64,000 bases of DNA, taken from NCBI RefSeq assembly GCF_000350225.1, contig NW_005178719.1, forward strand, positions 264,175-328,174, in the 5' to 3' direction. Shown here piece by piece: positions 34,722 to 45,230 of the stretch. The first letter of the stretch is position 1. Every line of letters starts with the position of its first letter. The position numbers and the translations under genes were made by a program. This stretch comes from Chondrus crispus. Its lineage: Eukaryota > Rhodophyta > Florideophyceae > Gigartinales > Gigartinaceae. A model generated the notes under the pieces. The model was not told where the DNA came from. It saw only the letters and a list, made by a program, of their open reading frames with translations, and ran no database searches.

Positions 34722-34969
34722 GATGGCTGATGAGATGGCAGTGCACACTAGAAAAAAGTTAATCAATTTGCAGTACAACGGCACAAAACGACCGCGGTAC
34801 CCCCTCACCGCAAACCCCGCTTTGCAGGCCGACTCACCCTCCCTCCAACGCACAACACAAATGCTGTCTCCACCTCCACACTCCACCGCTTACATTTCCC
34901 GACAGCTGCCACACCATCGACCCCTACCGCATCGCAAAACCGCTTCCCCGCAAAACGCTCCCAACAGAC

Positions 34970-35745
34970 ATGCTTAGAAAGCGCAGTCGGTCCGACCGCC
35001 CGCCTCCCAACCAAGAAAAGCCCAACGAGCCGTCTTCTTTGAACGCCACCCCCTCCACGGCCGTCCCTCCGAACCCTCCCCCAAGCTCATCCGCTTCGAG
35101 ACGGGCAACACCGAGACGGGTTCCACCAACACGGGCGTCCTGCGCGTCCGGCCGCTCTCCGGATCCTCATCCACGCTGCTTCTCTAGTCCGTCCCGGGTC
35201 TCATGACGTCAGCCGACTTCTGCATTTTTGCCCGCCCCTCCGCCGACGCTACTCTCTACTTCGACCCCCTGCGCCTCTCGACGGAGCACAATCGCTACGA
35301 CTTCGTCATGCACCTGCGATCCCCGAACGACGCCGTAAACTTCTCCCGCGTCTTCCAGGGGAAGCTCTTCCTGCCCGGCCGGGGGCAGAAGGCCTGCGCC
35401 ATCAGGGAGGTGACGTCCATCGAATTTGACACCGGGGAGAGTTTCCAAACCGTGCCATGCTTCCAGAAACCACTGCGGAAGCACGCCCGGCGTGCGCCGT
35501 GTGTTTGGATAAGCTGGATGAGCGCGCAGCGGCCCTCGTCACGACGTTTTGTAATCACACCATGCAGGCAGCCTGTCTGGCTAAGTGGGACTTCAACCGC
35601 TCTCCGGTCTGTCGCGATACGCACGAGCTCACGCCCGAGGCGTCAACATGCATGAATTGTAACCATAGGGAGGATTTATGGATGTTCGTCGTGTGCGAGT
35701 ATGTGGGGTGCGGCGTGTATACGAGAAAGCACGTGCACCAGGGTC
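34970..35745 (+). pseudogene. BRAP2-type E3 ligase fragment captured in element C
   Basis: BRAP2/RNF52 proteins have an N-terminal BRAP2 domain, a RING finger and a UBP zinc finger. Here the first part carries FETGNTETGSTNTGVLRVRP, then after a stop SVPGLMTSADFCIFARPSA, YDFVMHLRSPNDAVNFSRVF and IREVTSIEFDTGE, matching the BRAP2 domain. From 35457, in another frame, CAVCLDKLDERAA, TFCNHTMQAACLAKW and NRSPVCR give a RING, followed by CMNCNHREDLWMFVVC and GCGVYTRKHVHQ, the first half of a UBP zinc finger. The reading stops matching at about 35745, where Sel1 sequence begins in yet another frame. A truncated copy, with a working parent presumably elsewhere in the genome. Confidence 0.75.
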
Positions 35746-36051
35746 GAGCGCAATGGCGCCAAGGCTATAGGGTGGTACGAGTTGGCTAACGAGGAGCACG
35801 ACGACGTCAATGCGATGGCGAACCTCGGCGATATGCTCGCCAGAGGTGCAAAAGGAGTCGAGCGTAACGCGGTGCGAGCTATGGAGCTGTACGAGCGCGC
35901 TATCGAGGATCATTACAACGTCTATGCGATGAACAGCCTCGGTCTTTTGCTCGAAAAAGGTGCGAAAGGAGTAGAGGGATGTGTGGAGCGCAAGGGTGCC
36001 CGACTGCGATACGGGCAGCTGCACTGTGCATATTTAGTGCGACCGAAGTGA
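35746..36051 (+). pseudogene. Sel1-repeat fragment fused behind the BRAP2 fragment
   Basis: Two 38-residue Sel1-like repeats follow each other: NGAKAIGWYELANEEHDDV..LGDMLARGAKGVE and NAVRAMELYERAIEDHYNV..LGLLLEKGAKGVE. The frame is that of the 35701-36051 ORF. Sel1 repeats form alpha-alpha superhelices used for protein binding. The unit shape (ELYERAIE, GAKGVER) resembles large Sel1 families I associate with red algae. Only two repeats remain and they start abruptly at the join with the BRAP2 piece. Their sharp junction and position inside a Harbinger element indicate capture. Confidence 0.75.
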
Positions 36052-36299
36052 AAAGGATGGAGGATGGAATTGGGGTGGAAGAGGAGCAACAGAGGTCAAG
36101 GGAGGCGGGAGAAGTGGAGATCAAGCAAGGATAGATCTATGTGACCCTCTTGTTAGGTGGGGAAGAAGTGCAAGACGAGACGGGCAGGATCAAGCCGGTT
36201 GAGTTGACAATAACGGCGATGTGAGCCCCACAACAAACCAAGCTTGATGCTCGACTCCAGTACACAAGCGAGTATGTGCATGAAGTGATTGTACGGTTA

Positions 36300-37350
36300 T
36301 GTGGTGGGGCAAATGGTGTACAGGGGGTGTTCGAGTGGGATGTCCAGTCCAACGAGCTTCTTTTTAGCTGGAGCGGTAGGGGCTGACGTAACATCAATAA
36401 CTTCTTCCTCGTCATTCAACTCTTTTGGAGCAGATGGACTAAGGCTTGCGAAAAGGCGAGAGAACAATTCTTCTTGTTGAGCAGCAGGTCAACTTCCTTG
36501 AACAGACAGTAAAGTTTTCATCTTGTCAAAGTGAAGCTGCTTTTCATTTAAAGAAAGCTCGCGGCTTGGCAAAGATGTCTTTTGCTCCTGTACATCAGCG
36601 TATACGTCCGAGAATCTCGCACTCGACGCCGCAACGGCCTGTGGACTACTTACTGCACAATCTTCGACCTCAACCGCTTTCTTTTTCCTGATGGAGCATC
36701 GCGCCGGGCTTTCTTGGCCGACCTGGTTCCCTCTGGCCTGGCCCTCTGAACTTGCGTATTCTTTGCCGAGCTCGGGGTTGCACATGGAGTGTCAGCAGCA
36801 CTAGAACGAGCTCTTACACCGACCTCTGCGATTCCGTCAGCCTCGTTGTGAGGCTGGGAGCCTAATCCACAGTCCTCCTCATCGACAGTCCCGTGCTCCT
36901 CATAAAGGCCCCCTGCATTAAGAATCAAGCTGTCTACTGCTCTGAGATGGTCGTAGCAATTCTTGTAAGGGAATGAATCCCCGATTCTGTAGTTCGGCGT
37001 TTGTATTATTGCGTAAATCTGTGAGGTAGCCATGGCAGTGGTACTGCAACGCTTAACTTTGTCGTTTTACATACAAGTTGCGACTCGCAGTAGATCCTCT
37101 TTCGTGTCAGATCCACATTCTCAAGTCTTTCCATTATCGTAGCAAACTGGACGCAAGCAGCTTTAACTTTCTCCCGTTGCTTTTGAGCAGTTTGTGCGGA
37201 GCGGCCGGTCCAGTGCCGGGTGTCCATAGGGCAACCTGTTCTCTCAGCTGTACATGCGTGCGTTGGCCTGGCGCGCACAAATTTCGCATGGATGCGGGGT
37301 CCATACGCTGCTGCAGTCATGCATGATCCTCTAGCGGCGTCCTCGGACAT
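36300..37350 (-). pseudogene. Harbinger ORF2-like (Myb/SANT-type helper) gene of element C
   Basis: On the minus strand from 37350 there is a Met-rich start region, then HWTGRSAQTAQKQREKVKAA and FATIMERLENVDLTRKRIYC (a helical DNA-binding-type segment). After a frame change come QIYAIIQTPNYRIGDSFPY and YDHLRAVDSLILNAGGL, an acidic linker, then a basic KKARRDAPSGKRKRLRSK stretch. A further frame carries SARFSDVYADVQEQKTS and ELSLNEKQLHFDKMKTLLS. In Harbinger elements the second gene helps the transposase bind DNA and enter the nucleus. The match is by position, polarity and helical/basic character; I cannot confirm a SANT domain. At least two frame changes. Confidence 0.5.
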
Positions 37351-37852
37351 TGCGCTCTCCGCAACGCCCAGGTCAAGATTCTCCTCGTCTGACCACCCGA
37401 AACACTTTTCCCTTTATCCTCACTCTTACTGCCGAGTCATCAGTCTTTGTAACCACCTCAGCCATTGCCTGCAATTCTCAGAAGACGAGAAGGAGGGAGA
37501 AGATTGGAAATGTCCACGAGCGAAGGCTGCACAACACTCCCGTTTGCGTCCCACACTACTGATTGGACTTCAGTCAAACCAGCCACAAAGCCATTTGGAA
37601 GAGCTTTGGTAGAGCTGTAAGCACATGAAATTCAGATGTGTTCTGTACCGTTACTATAGAACGAAGCTCGCCCAAACGGCGCTTTGGACAAAATCTCGAT
37701 CAAATAATTTTGGTTTGGAAAAGAATCCTGCCCAAATTCTAAACTTTAGGACAAATGCTAGCGCGGTGGGGTTCAAAATCTCTTCCATCGGTCTAAACTT
37801 TAGTAGTTGGAATTTTAGGACTGAAATTTTGTTGGCGGTGGGGTCACCCTTA

Positions 37853-38405
37853 GTGGTTGGAATTTCAGGATAGAAATTTTGTTGGCGGTGGGCCAGGAAC
37901 GGTTATTGGATTTGCGTGTGACAGTCCGGTCGAGTACGACTATAGAAGGGCTTCAGATAATACTCACAACTTTACTCACAACTTTCTTCTCGCAAACTCG
38001 TTCATAATTTTTCACAACTAAAATTTCGATACAGAATTCTGCAACGGTCATGAGCAAATTCCTTACACCAATTGCAGATTTCTCTCCAGGCGTAAACCCT
38101 GAACTATCAGAAATTGGAGCGTAGCTTACTCGAAATGCTCAGGAGATAGAGCAGCAACAAACCACAACTGCATTGAGACTGTAAGCAGCATGTTTGAAAC
38201 AGACCCGACAGGTGCAGTGTCTTGCAATAACACTGTCTATTGTAAAGAGTAAAGGGGGGGGGGGTGCGCTAAATGTCGGACAAAAACCTCAATATTAAAA
38301 GGAAAAAGTACTTGTAATTGTCAAGCAATCGCCATTTTTTATGTTTTGCGACGGGAACACTCTCAGCCGGTCGTCTATAGGGACTTGGCGAAAACAAGCA
38401 TGGAC
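37853..38405. other. Intergenic; duplicated Harbinger end then no gene
   Basis: The first 40 bp repeat the right tip of element C. After that no ORF of interest is seen. A G11 run lies at 38254-38264. Confidence 0.4.
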
Positions 38406-38728
38406 TGACAAGATAGGCACATCATAAGGCCTTTGGCCATGAGGTGGCGAAATCCATTTCGTCCAATAAGAACGCTCCGGACCACCGCCGTCCATACTTG
38501 GACGGCTGGCATTGGGCGACGAATGTAGTCGGACTAAAAGGGAGAATTTTGTATGCGCACCGTCGTAGATTTAACTATTAATTAGTAATCTACACTCGAC
38601 GGAGGCGCGGTATCGCGCCCACCAGTCTCGGACTGGATGACATAAAGTTGTGTGACCGGGGCTGCAGCTCGCCCACTCACACCGGAGAGGGACACACTCT
38701 CGATCACGTTTATTGCTCACCTCGTTCA
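38406..38728 (+). repeat. copia-2 5' LTR
   Basis: 323 bp from TGACAAGATAGG to CTCGTTCA, followed directly by the primer-binding site. It contains a hairpin CCGTCC..GGACGG and a TTAACTATTAATTAGTAA block. Confidence 0.9.
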
Positions 38729-38742
38729 TGGTAGCATCGCGG
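38729..38742 (+). promoter_or_regulatory. copia-2 primer-binding site (initiator tRNA-Met type)
   Basis: TGGTAGCATCGCGG lies immediately after the LTR's terminal CA. Its start TGGT pairs with the CCA-containing 3' end of a tRNA, and TGGTAGC fits the 3' end of initiator tRNA-Met acceptors. Confidence 0.7.
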
Positions 38743-39110
38743 TGAGGAACGATCTCACTGCGCCCTTAAGACCACCACCGACCCGCGCTTCCCTCCTTCC
38801 TCCTTCACTGCACCCTCTCTCCGCGCCCCACCACCGCTACTACGAGGTGCAGATGCAACCGATATGAGTGTCTGCGGACCACGGTACGTCCCAGCTCGTG
38901 GTATCGGTGTACTACTTCTCTACAGATATTGGGCTTCTTCTGCTTTCCTATCTCGCGCCTGGTGCTCCGACGCAAGACCGTGGCCGTGCATTGCGCTTCG
39001 TTACTCAACTTCAGAGTATGCGCCGCCGCACTTTCGCTCGGCGCTGCTTTCGTTCGTGCTACACTCTCTCAAGATCATCTCAAGCTCAAGTTGGAAATCA
39101 AGTTTGGAAA

Positions 39111-39150
39111 TCTAGTCAAGTCTAGTCAAGTCCAGTCAAGTCTAGTCAAG
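39111..39150. repeat. 10-bp tandem repeat (4 units)
   Basis: TCTAGTCAAG is repeated four times with one substitution (TCCAGTCAAG), in the untranslated leader of copia-2. Confidence 0.85.
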
Positions 39151-39508
39151 TCTGCTTTCTTTCTCTTCGGCGACTACATTTATATTTGCCAACATCGGTG
39201 AAGGTTGTGGAAACTATTCATCACAGTCAATTCTGACAACAAACATTGGAGATCATTTTGCGCACTTCGGCGCATCTCTTCCCCGAAAGTTTCGCATCAG
39301 TTCTGATTCGCAATTCATCACACCCCTCGTTCTCAAAACTACTTTTGTCAACTTTTGGTCAACAATTTATTCAGTTTGTTTGTCTTTGTTTTCTTTTTAG
39401 TGGTGCTGTTCTAACCTGAAGGTTTGCCAAGTCCGGTTTGAATTTGGCTCCCCTCATTTTACCCACTACTGTTACCACTTCTGTGCAACTTTCGGTCAAC
39501 TCGCCGTC

Positions 39509-41000
39509 ATGTCAAGTAATTGTGAAGGCGGTGACTCCCTGAGCAAAGTACCAAAGCTCAAAGTCCCGTCTGACTTCATCCAGTGGCGCATGAAGATGAA
39601 GGCCTATCTTCAGCGCTACGACCCACTTCTCGTTGGACTGCAACCAAGGCCCACTGGCCGTGGTGCATCTTCAAGTACTGCAATCGACGACTGGATAATG
39701 CGATCGGCCCGTGCAAAAGGCAATATCATTCTTTGCCTTGGTGACGCCGTCGCGTCCCAAACACGCCTGTTTGTGGACGACGATGACAAGACCGCCTCCG
39801 ATCTGTGGAAAGAACTTGAGCGTATTTTTACTATGTCAAACGCTCAAGTGGTGCAAAACATCAAACAAAAGTCGGACACCTTAATCTTCAAAGACAATGG
39901 CAACTGCGACAAGCATTTTGCTTCGTTCTTAACTACCGTTGGGGAGCTAGCTACATATGACGCTGAGCTCTCTGAGTCCGAGAAAACTTCCAAGTTAATC
40001 TGCTCTCTGCCATCCTCGTTTGCGCCTCTTGCTATGGTATCTAGTCTACAGAACCTCAATTTCGACAAGGTTGTCAATACTGTACAAGACGAGATCGCAC
40101 ATCGATCTAATCCTCACAACATGCAGCAGTCCAGTAACAACATCACTTCTCAACCTAAGGACAATTTCGCGGAAAGAGGCAGTCGTGATTGAAGAGGTAG
40201 AGGTCGCGGAAGAGGTCGCAGAGGTGGACGACATAGATGTAGTATAACACCCCCGCACGGAGAGGGGTGTATACTCTGCTCGACGTAGACCCCGTACGAG
40301 GGGCGAGAAGACGGGGAGAACACACAGCTAACGGGACAGGGAAGCGGGCCCTGGTAGCGTGGTAGAGCGGGACGGTCCCGGACGAGTGTACGCGCGGGCC
40401 GATCTACGCCTCGACGCCCCGGAGCAGCGCTGGGTAACGTACCAGCCCTGACGGGTGGAGGCGGATCTAGGCTCGCTCGCGTACGCGGCTGTCTCCTACC
40501 CGCTTTGTCCCGGTTAACGCGCGCGAAGGCGGATCGCACTCGTTAGTTAAGCTGGAAGACGGACCTAGGCGGTAGGTCGTGGACAGGTCCGTGCTTGTCC
40601 CTCTCACCGCCGCCGGTCCGCTCGCGTATTTAATATACCAAGTAATCCTAACTTATTACAGTACAGTACGGGCTGTACTGTAGTGCTACTGTGGTCAGCA
40701 CGGAGCGTCCCGTGCTGTCTGTACACGTGTTGTACACGTATAGTACACGTGGGTATGCGCGCTTCCCATACGTGTGGTACAAGTGTACACGTGCGTGCGC
40801 GCGCCCCTGTACATGTGGGGTACATGCCAGGTACACGTGTGCGCGCGTGCGGCTCATATTGATCTAATCTAAATCTAATCGTGAATCGCCGTTATGCCAC
40901 AATAGACAAAGAGGAACCTTCGGAGGTCGAGTGGACAAGCGCACTTGTAACTACTGCAAACGTCCGGGTCACTTCTACAATAACTGTTGGGACCGATTAA
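39509..41000 (+). pseudogene. copia-2 gag with CCHC zinc knuckle, split by a solo LTR
   Basis: The ATG at 39509 starts a UBN2-type gag (LKVPSDFIQWRMKMKAYL, DLWKELERIFTMSNAQVV, LICSLPSSF). It ends in an Arg/Gly-rich tail near 40.2 kb. The CCHC knuckle CNYCKRPGHFYNNC lies at about 40943-40984, on the other side of the nested LTR. Fossil gag region. Confidence 0.8.
40238..40901. mobile_element. Solo LTR (664 bp) nested in copia-2 gag, fossil
   Basis: It runs from TGTAGTATAACACC to GTTATGCCACA, TG...CA. Perfect target duplication ATAGA (40233-40237 and 40902-40906). GC-rich, with a string of TACACGTG-type motifs from 40720 to 40845. It is related in parts to 9366-9700 and 16440-16951. No internal coding part, so it probably arose by LTR-LTR recombination. 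Younger than copia-2. Confidence 0.9.
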
Positions 41001-41199
41001 GGGAAGAGGGGGCTGGAAATGGACAAGCGCCTCAAGGACGTCCCTCATCGCGTCTCAATCGAAATGTGCAAATCGGCACGCTACTTCCGGAGGCTCTCCC
41101 TCCTCGTGGTAATATCCGCAACAACGCTGACTCCCCCACTCGCGGTTGGGGAGCTAGCAACCACCACCGAAACCAAAGAGCCCCTCGCCCTTCGACTCG

Positions 41200-44100
41200 C
41201 TTCGCTCAGGCGGACGACGAAGTCCCAAGAGGATTCATGGTGCAACTACAAGACAACGACTTCGATTTCCGAAGTCAAATTGCTGAAGTGTCTAGAACGA
41301 AGAGGTCCTGCGCGCACATTGACTCTGGTGCTACGCATCATTTCTTCCATTCACGAAAATCTTTCATCAACTACTCACGTATTTCACAAACTGTCATGTC
41401 TGCATCTGGTATATCAAGACTAGTTGGCCAAGGAGAGGTGTCAATCCCTCTTGGCGGTGGCATGGTCATCGAAGCTTACCATGCTCCTCACTTCTCTTCC
41501 AATATTCTCTCAGTCGGGCTCCTAAGTTCTAACTTCATTGTTGCGTTTACCGACGACATCCGTCCACACAACGCATGCTTCCTAATGGAGAAAGGAACTT
41601 GGAAGATTTTGTGGGAAACCCAGAAGAAGAATGGATTACACACTCTCGACATGAACAATTCAAAATCAAACATGTCTTTGACAACAGTCGCTATGAACGT
41701 CAACAAGAATCCTGCCCTGGAGTGGCATGGGAAGACTGGCCACCTTGGCATTAACCGCTACATTAAGCTTTCTCATGCAGTCGAATCTGTTCCGTTCTTT
41801 GAAAAATCCATCCTTCAGCAACTCGATTGCGTCCCTTGCTTAAAAGGGAAAGCTCATCGTGCTCCTTTGTCTAAAAGTGGATTCATCACAAAACAGCCAC
41901 TGGAGTTGATTCACATTGACATTTCAGGTCCTGTGACTCCAAGTGTCGCTGGGAACTCCTACACACTTGCAATACTGGACGACTACACCGGCAACTCTGA
42001 TGTCTCCATGCTCATGACAAAGAATGAGACATATAGACATCTCGAATGGTACCGCAACCGCTCACAGACTGAGTTTAACGATCAGCTTCGGCTTCAGAAC
42101 ATTAAGCTGGATCGGGCTGGGGAGAACAAAGGGGAAGATGTCAAGGAGTTCAGTCACCATTACGGCATCAAGCTTGACTACTCTCTTGCCTACGCTTCTG
42201 AAAGCAACGGATCTGCAGAACGACTTATCCAAGAACACTGGGTAAGAACAAGAGTGCTTCTCTTTGCGAGTGACCTACTGCTCAAGCTATGGGGAGAGGC
42301 CATAAATCATGGCAACTAGCTCCGCAATCGCGCCCCCTCTGAGCGCATCAAGGGTAACATTCCCATCCTGGCTTGGAACCCCAATACTCGGATGGACTTC
42401 ACAGTGGTTCCGGAGTTTGGGCAGAAAGGACATGCGTTCATCTATAGACCGAAAACCACTCGCCAGAAGAAGCTTCTCCCTCGCACCGTGTTTGGACACT
42501 TTGCGGGTATGGAAAGTGAAGTCACTCTATTTCGCATCTTCGTTCCGTCCACGCAGAAGATAATCATCTCGCGTGCACAAGACTTCCATCATGGCAAATC
42601 GGAGCATCTACCGAGTATGTCGGCATTGATGGATGGTATCTCCCGTGAAATGCAACTCGATGCCTTCGGACAACCAACATTTCCAGACGAAGAGCGGGCT
42701 CCCGATATTGAAGGCGAATACGATGGGGAAGAGCAGTTGATATCTGTACTCACTTCAGCCTTAACGAATCACCCTACAGTGTTTGAGTCGAAGAAAACCA
42801 TGCGCGACCCGCTTCTTCCGCGTTCTTTCTCACACGCCTGTGAAGACCCAAACTGGGCTGCCGCCATTGACAGAGAGTTCGATGCTCTTGTCGAACGTCG
42901 GACATGGATACTTATCCCTCGGACTGTAGATATGCATCCAGTCCCATTCACTTGGGTATTCAGACTCAAGCCGCTTGACGACGTCGGGAACGTCCTTCAC
43001 AAAGCTCGGTGCTGTGTACGTGGTGATCAGCAGAAGCCATTCACTGACTACGATCCAGACAACACCTACGCTCCAGTGCCCACGCACGATACGCTTCGCA
43101 TCTTGCTGGCGTTCGCAAGTAGTCACAACCTGGAGCTTGAAGGCGCAGACATTTCTAATGCCTATCTCTACGGCAAACTTGACATTCCAATTATTATGGA
43201 ACAGCCCACGGATTCAAGTCGGCTCAAAGGATGCCTGGTCATGTTGCCGAAGTACATGGTTCCATGTATGGAACCAAACACGCCGGAAAGATATGGGGTT
43301 CTCTACTGGAGACTTGTCTGAACTCTTGGAAGTTCAACACCTCGCGATACGACCCTCGCCTCTGCTTCTTCCGCAAAAGGCAACGAGTTTGTCATTGTCG
43401 CTACTGTAGTCAATGACATAGCATTTGCCTCCAATAGCACGCACTTGATGTCATGGTTCAAGGAAAGATTGTCGGCTCAGTTCAACGTTAAGTTGTTCGG
43501 TACACTTTCTTCCTTTATTGGATGGCAGATCTCCAAAGAACCCGACCACATCAAGGTCCATCAGACGCGTTATGCTGAGTCACTCCTACTGACTCACGGA
43601 CTTGATCAAGCCAACTCGGTCTGGACTTCTCTGCCTTTGAATGCGGACCTGCTCCCTGCACATCCAGGTGAACACTTGCTGTCGCAAAAGGAGCACTCTC
43701 AGTACCGCCGAATCATCGGTGGTCTCAACTACTTGGCAGTTTGCACCCGTCCAGACCTTTCATTCCCGATACCTGTCTTAGCCCGCCACTTACATGCCCC
43801 CACCCTTCGACACATGTCGTACTTGAAACGCGTCTTGCGATACGTATCTGGTACATTGGACTATGGACTACACTTCCGACGCAACATCAACTTCAACCCA
43901 GACTCTATTGTTGCTTGCGTTGATGCCGATTGGGGAGGATGCAAAGACAGAAGGAGGTCAACAACTGGATTCATTATCGCCATCAACGAAGCACCAGTTT
44001 ATTGGAGAAGCAAACGTCAAACAGTCATCTCCTTGTCCTCCGCTGAAGCCGAGTACATTGATTTCTCCTCTTGCACTAAGGAATTATCATGGCTTCGAAA

Positions 44101-44395
44101 GCTGTTCTGGGAATTCGCTCATGCATCGCAATGGAATGATAAGGAAGCGTTTGTCGCAAGTAATGTCATGTTTGACAGTACTGCAGCTCAATCTCTCGCT
44201 ACGAATTCTCAAGTCTCTGCAAAGAACAAGCACATCGACTTAAAGATTCACCATGTCTGTGAACTTATTGAGAATTCTGTGGTTCAGCTGACTCATGTGA
44301 GCTCTGAGAATCAACCTGCAGATTTATTGACACAGATAATGTCACCTCAAACATTAGGTCAAATGGTTGACCTAATTCGTCTTGAAAAGTTTTAA
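41200..44395 (+). pseudogene. copia-2 pol region (protease, integrase, RT, RNase H)
   Basis: Protease: HIDSGATHHFFHS near 41.32 kb. Pre-integrase: HGKTGHLGINRYIKL and CVPCLKGKAHRAP, 41.72-41.88 kb. Integrase: LIHIDISGPVTPSVAG, LAILDDYTG, ENKGEDVKEF and the SNGSAERLIQ block, 41.9-42.25 kb. RT: HPVPFTWVFRLKPLDD, KARCCVRGDQQ, NTYAPVPTHDTLRILL and LEGADISNAYLYGKL, 42.85-43.2 kb. RNase H: TRPDLSFPIPVLARHLH, VDADWGGCKDRRRSTTGF and SLSSAEAEYIDFSS, then KNKHIDLKIHHVCELI, 43.7-44.37 kb. Complete copia domain set in a fossil with a few breaks. Confidence 0.9.
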
Positions 44396-44884
44396 GGTAC
44401 TGAAAGCGCTACTCTAAGGGACGGTACACACTCAAACTAATCGTTATGTTTCAATATCCACTACGTTTTACGTCTAACAGTTTCTTTGTTTTGCGTTGTT
44501 TTTATTTTCTACCAGATGTGTGTGATACCGTCCTGCTTGATTTACCTTCTTCGTTTTTCCTGCAAAGGTTTTGGGGGTTTATTGGTGTTCTTGTTAAAGG
44601 AGTACTCGCTACGTTGTGGTCACGTCGAGGAAAAAGTTTTGTGTGCAATGTGCCCTGTGTTATGTGGGAAGTGTGCGAAATACCGTGTCGCTTTTTCAAC
44701 TGCAGAAGTTGTACTGCGTGAGTGGGCATACAAAACAAATTGGTCGATGAACAAAGGTGTTGTTAAGTCTTTGATCTATGTTCGACAAAGCTACAGGAAG
44801 ATGGTGCAAGGGTTTGGAAGTAGTTTTACATCAAAAAATTTGTGATGTGGTTCAGTTGAACGGAAGATGTCTTCCGAAGGACGG

Positions 44885-45206
44885 TGCCAAGATAGGCATA
44901 GCATGAGGCCTTTGGCCATGAGGTGGCGAAATCCATTTCGTCCAATAAGAACGCTCCGGACCCCCCGCCGTCCATACTTGGACGGCTGGCATTGGGCGAC
45001 GAATGTAGTCGGACTAAAAGGGAGAATTTTGTATGCGCACCGTCGTAGATTTAACTATTAATTAGTAATCTACACTCGACGGCGGCGCGGTATCGCGCCC
45101 ACCAGTCTCGGACTGGATGACATAAAGTTGTGTGACCGGGGGCAGCTCGCCCCCTCACACCGGAGAGGGACACACTCTCGATCACGTTTATTGCTCACCT
45201 CGTTCA
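44885..45206 (+). repeat. copia-2 3' LTR
   Basis: 322 bp, from TGCCAAGATAGG to CTCGTTCA, with about 8-10 differences from the 5' LTR. The purine run GAAGGACGG upstream is the likely polypurine tract. Confidence 0.9.
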
Positions 45207-45230
45207 CGGACAAAGACGAGGAGTGAGATT

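Larger units (their letters stand above)
32827..37849 (+). mobile_element. PIF/Harbinger element C carrying captured host gene fragments
   Basis: The left terminus GGATGACCTCACTGCGCC follows TTA (32824-32826). The right terminus GGTGGGGTCACCC precedes TTA (37850-37852). They are inverted partners. Contents in order: transposase on plus (33.2-34.7 kb), chimeric BRAP2/Sel1 fragments on plus (35.0-36.05 kb), ORF2-like helper on minus (36.3-37.35 kb). Just past the right end the last 45 bp or so recur (37853-37892), so an older or duplicated end is also present. Size 5,023 bp. The transposase has one frameshift and three in-frame stops, so the copy is not autonomous now. Confidence 0.75.
38406..45206 (+). 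mobile_element. Ty1/copia retrotransposon with ~323-bp LTRs (copia-2), fossil
   Basis: The LTRs at 38406-38728 and 44885-45206 are TG...CA and about 97% identical. Flanks are TGGAC and CGGAC (5-bp duplication with one mismatch). Right after the 5' LTR, TGGTAGCATCGCGG fits a primer-binding site for the 3' end of initiator tRNA-Met. Gag, CCHC knuckle, protease, integrase, RT and RNase H follow in copia order. A 664-bp solo LTR of another family is inserted in gag. It is broken, with about three or four breaks besides that insertion, and fairly young by LTR identity. Its sequence is closer to typical plant-type copia than copia-1 is. Confidence 0.9.
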
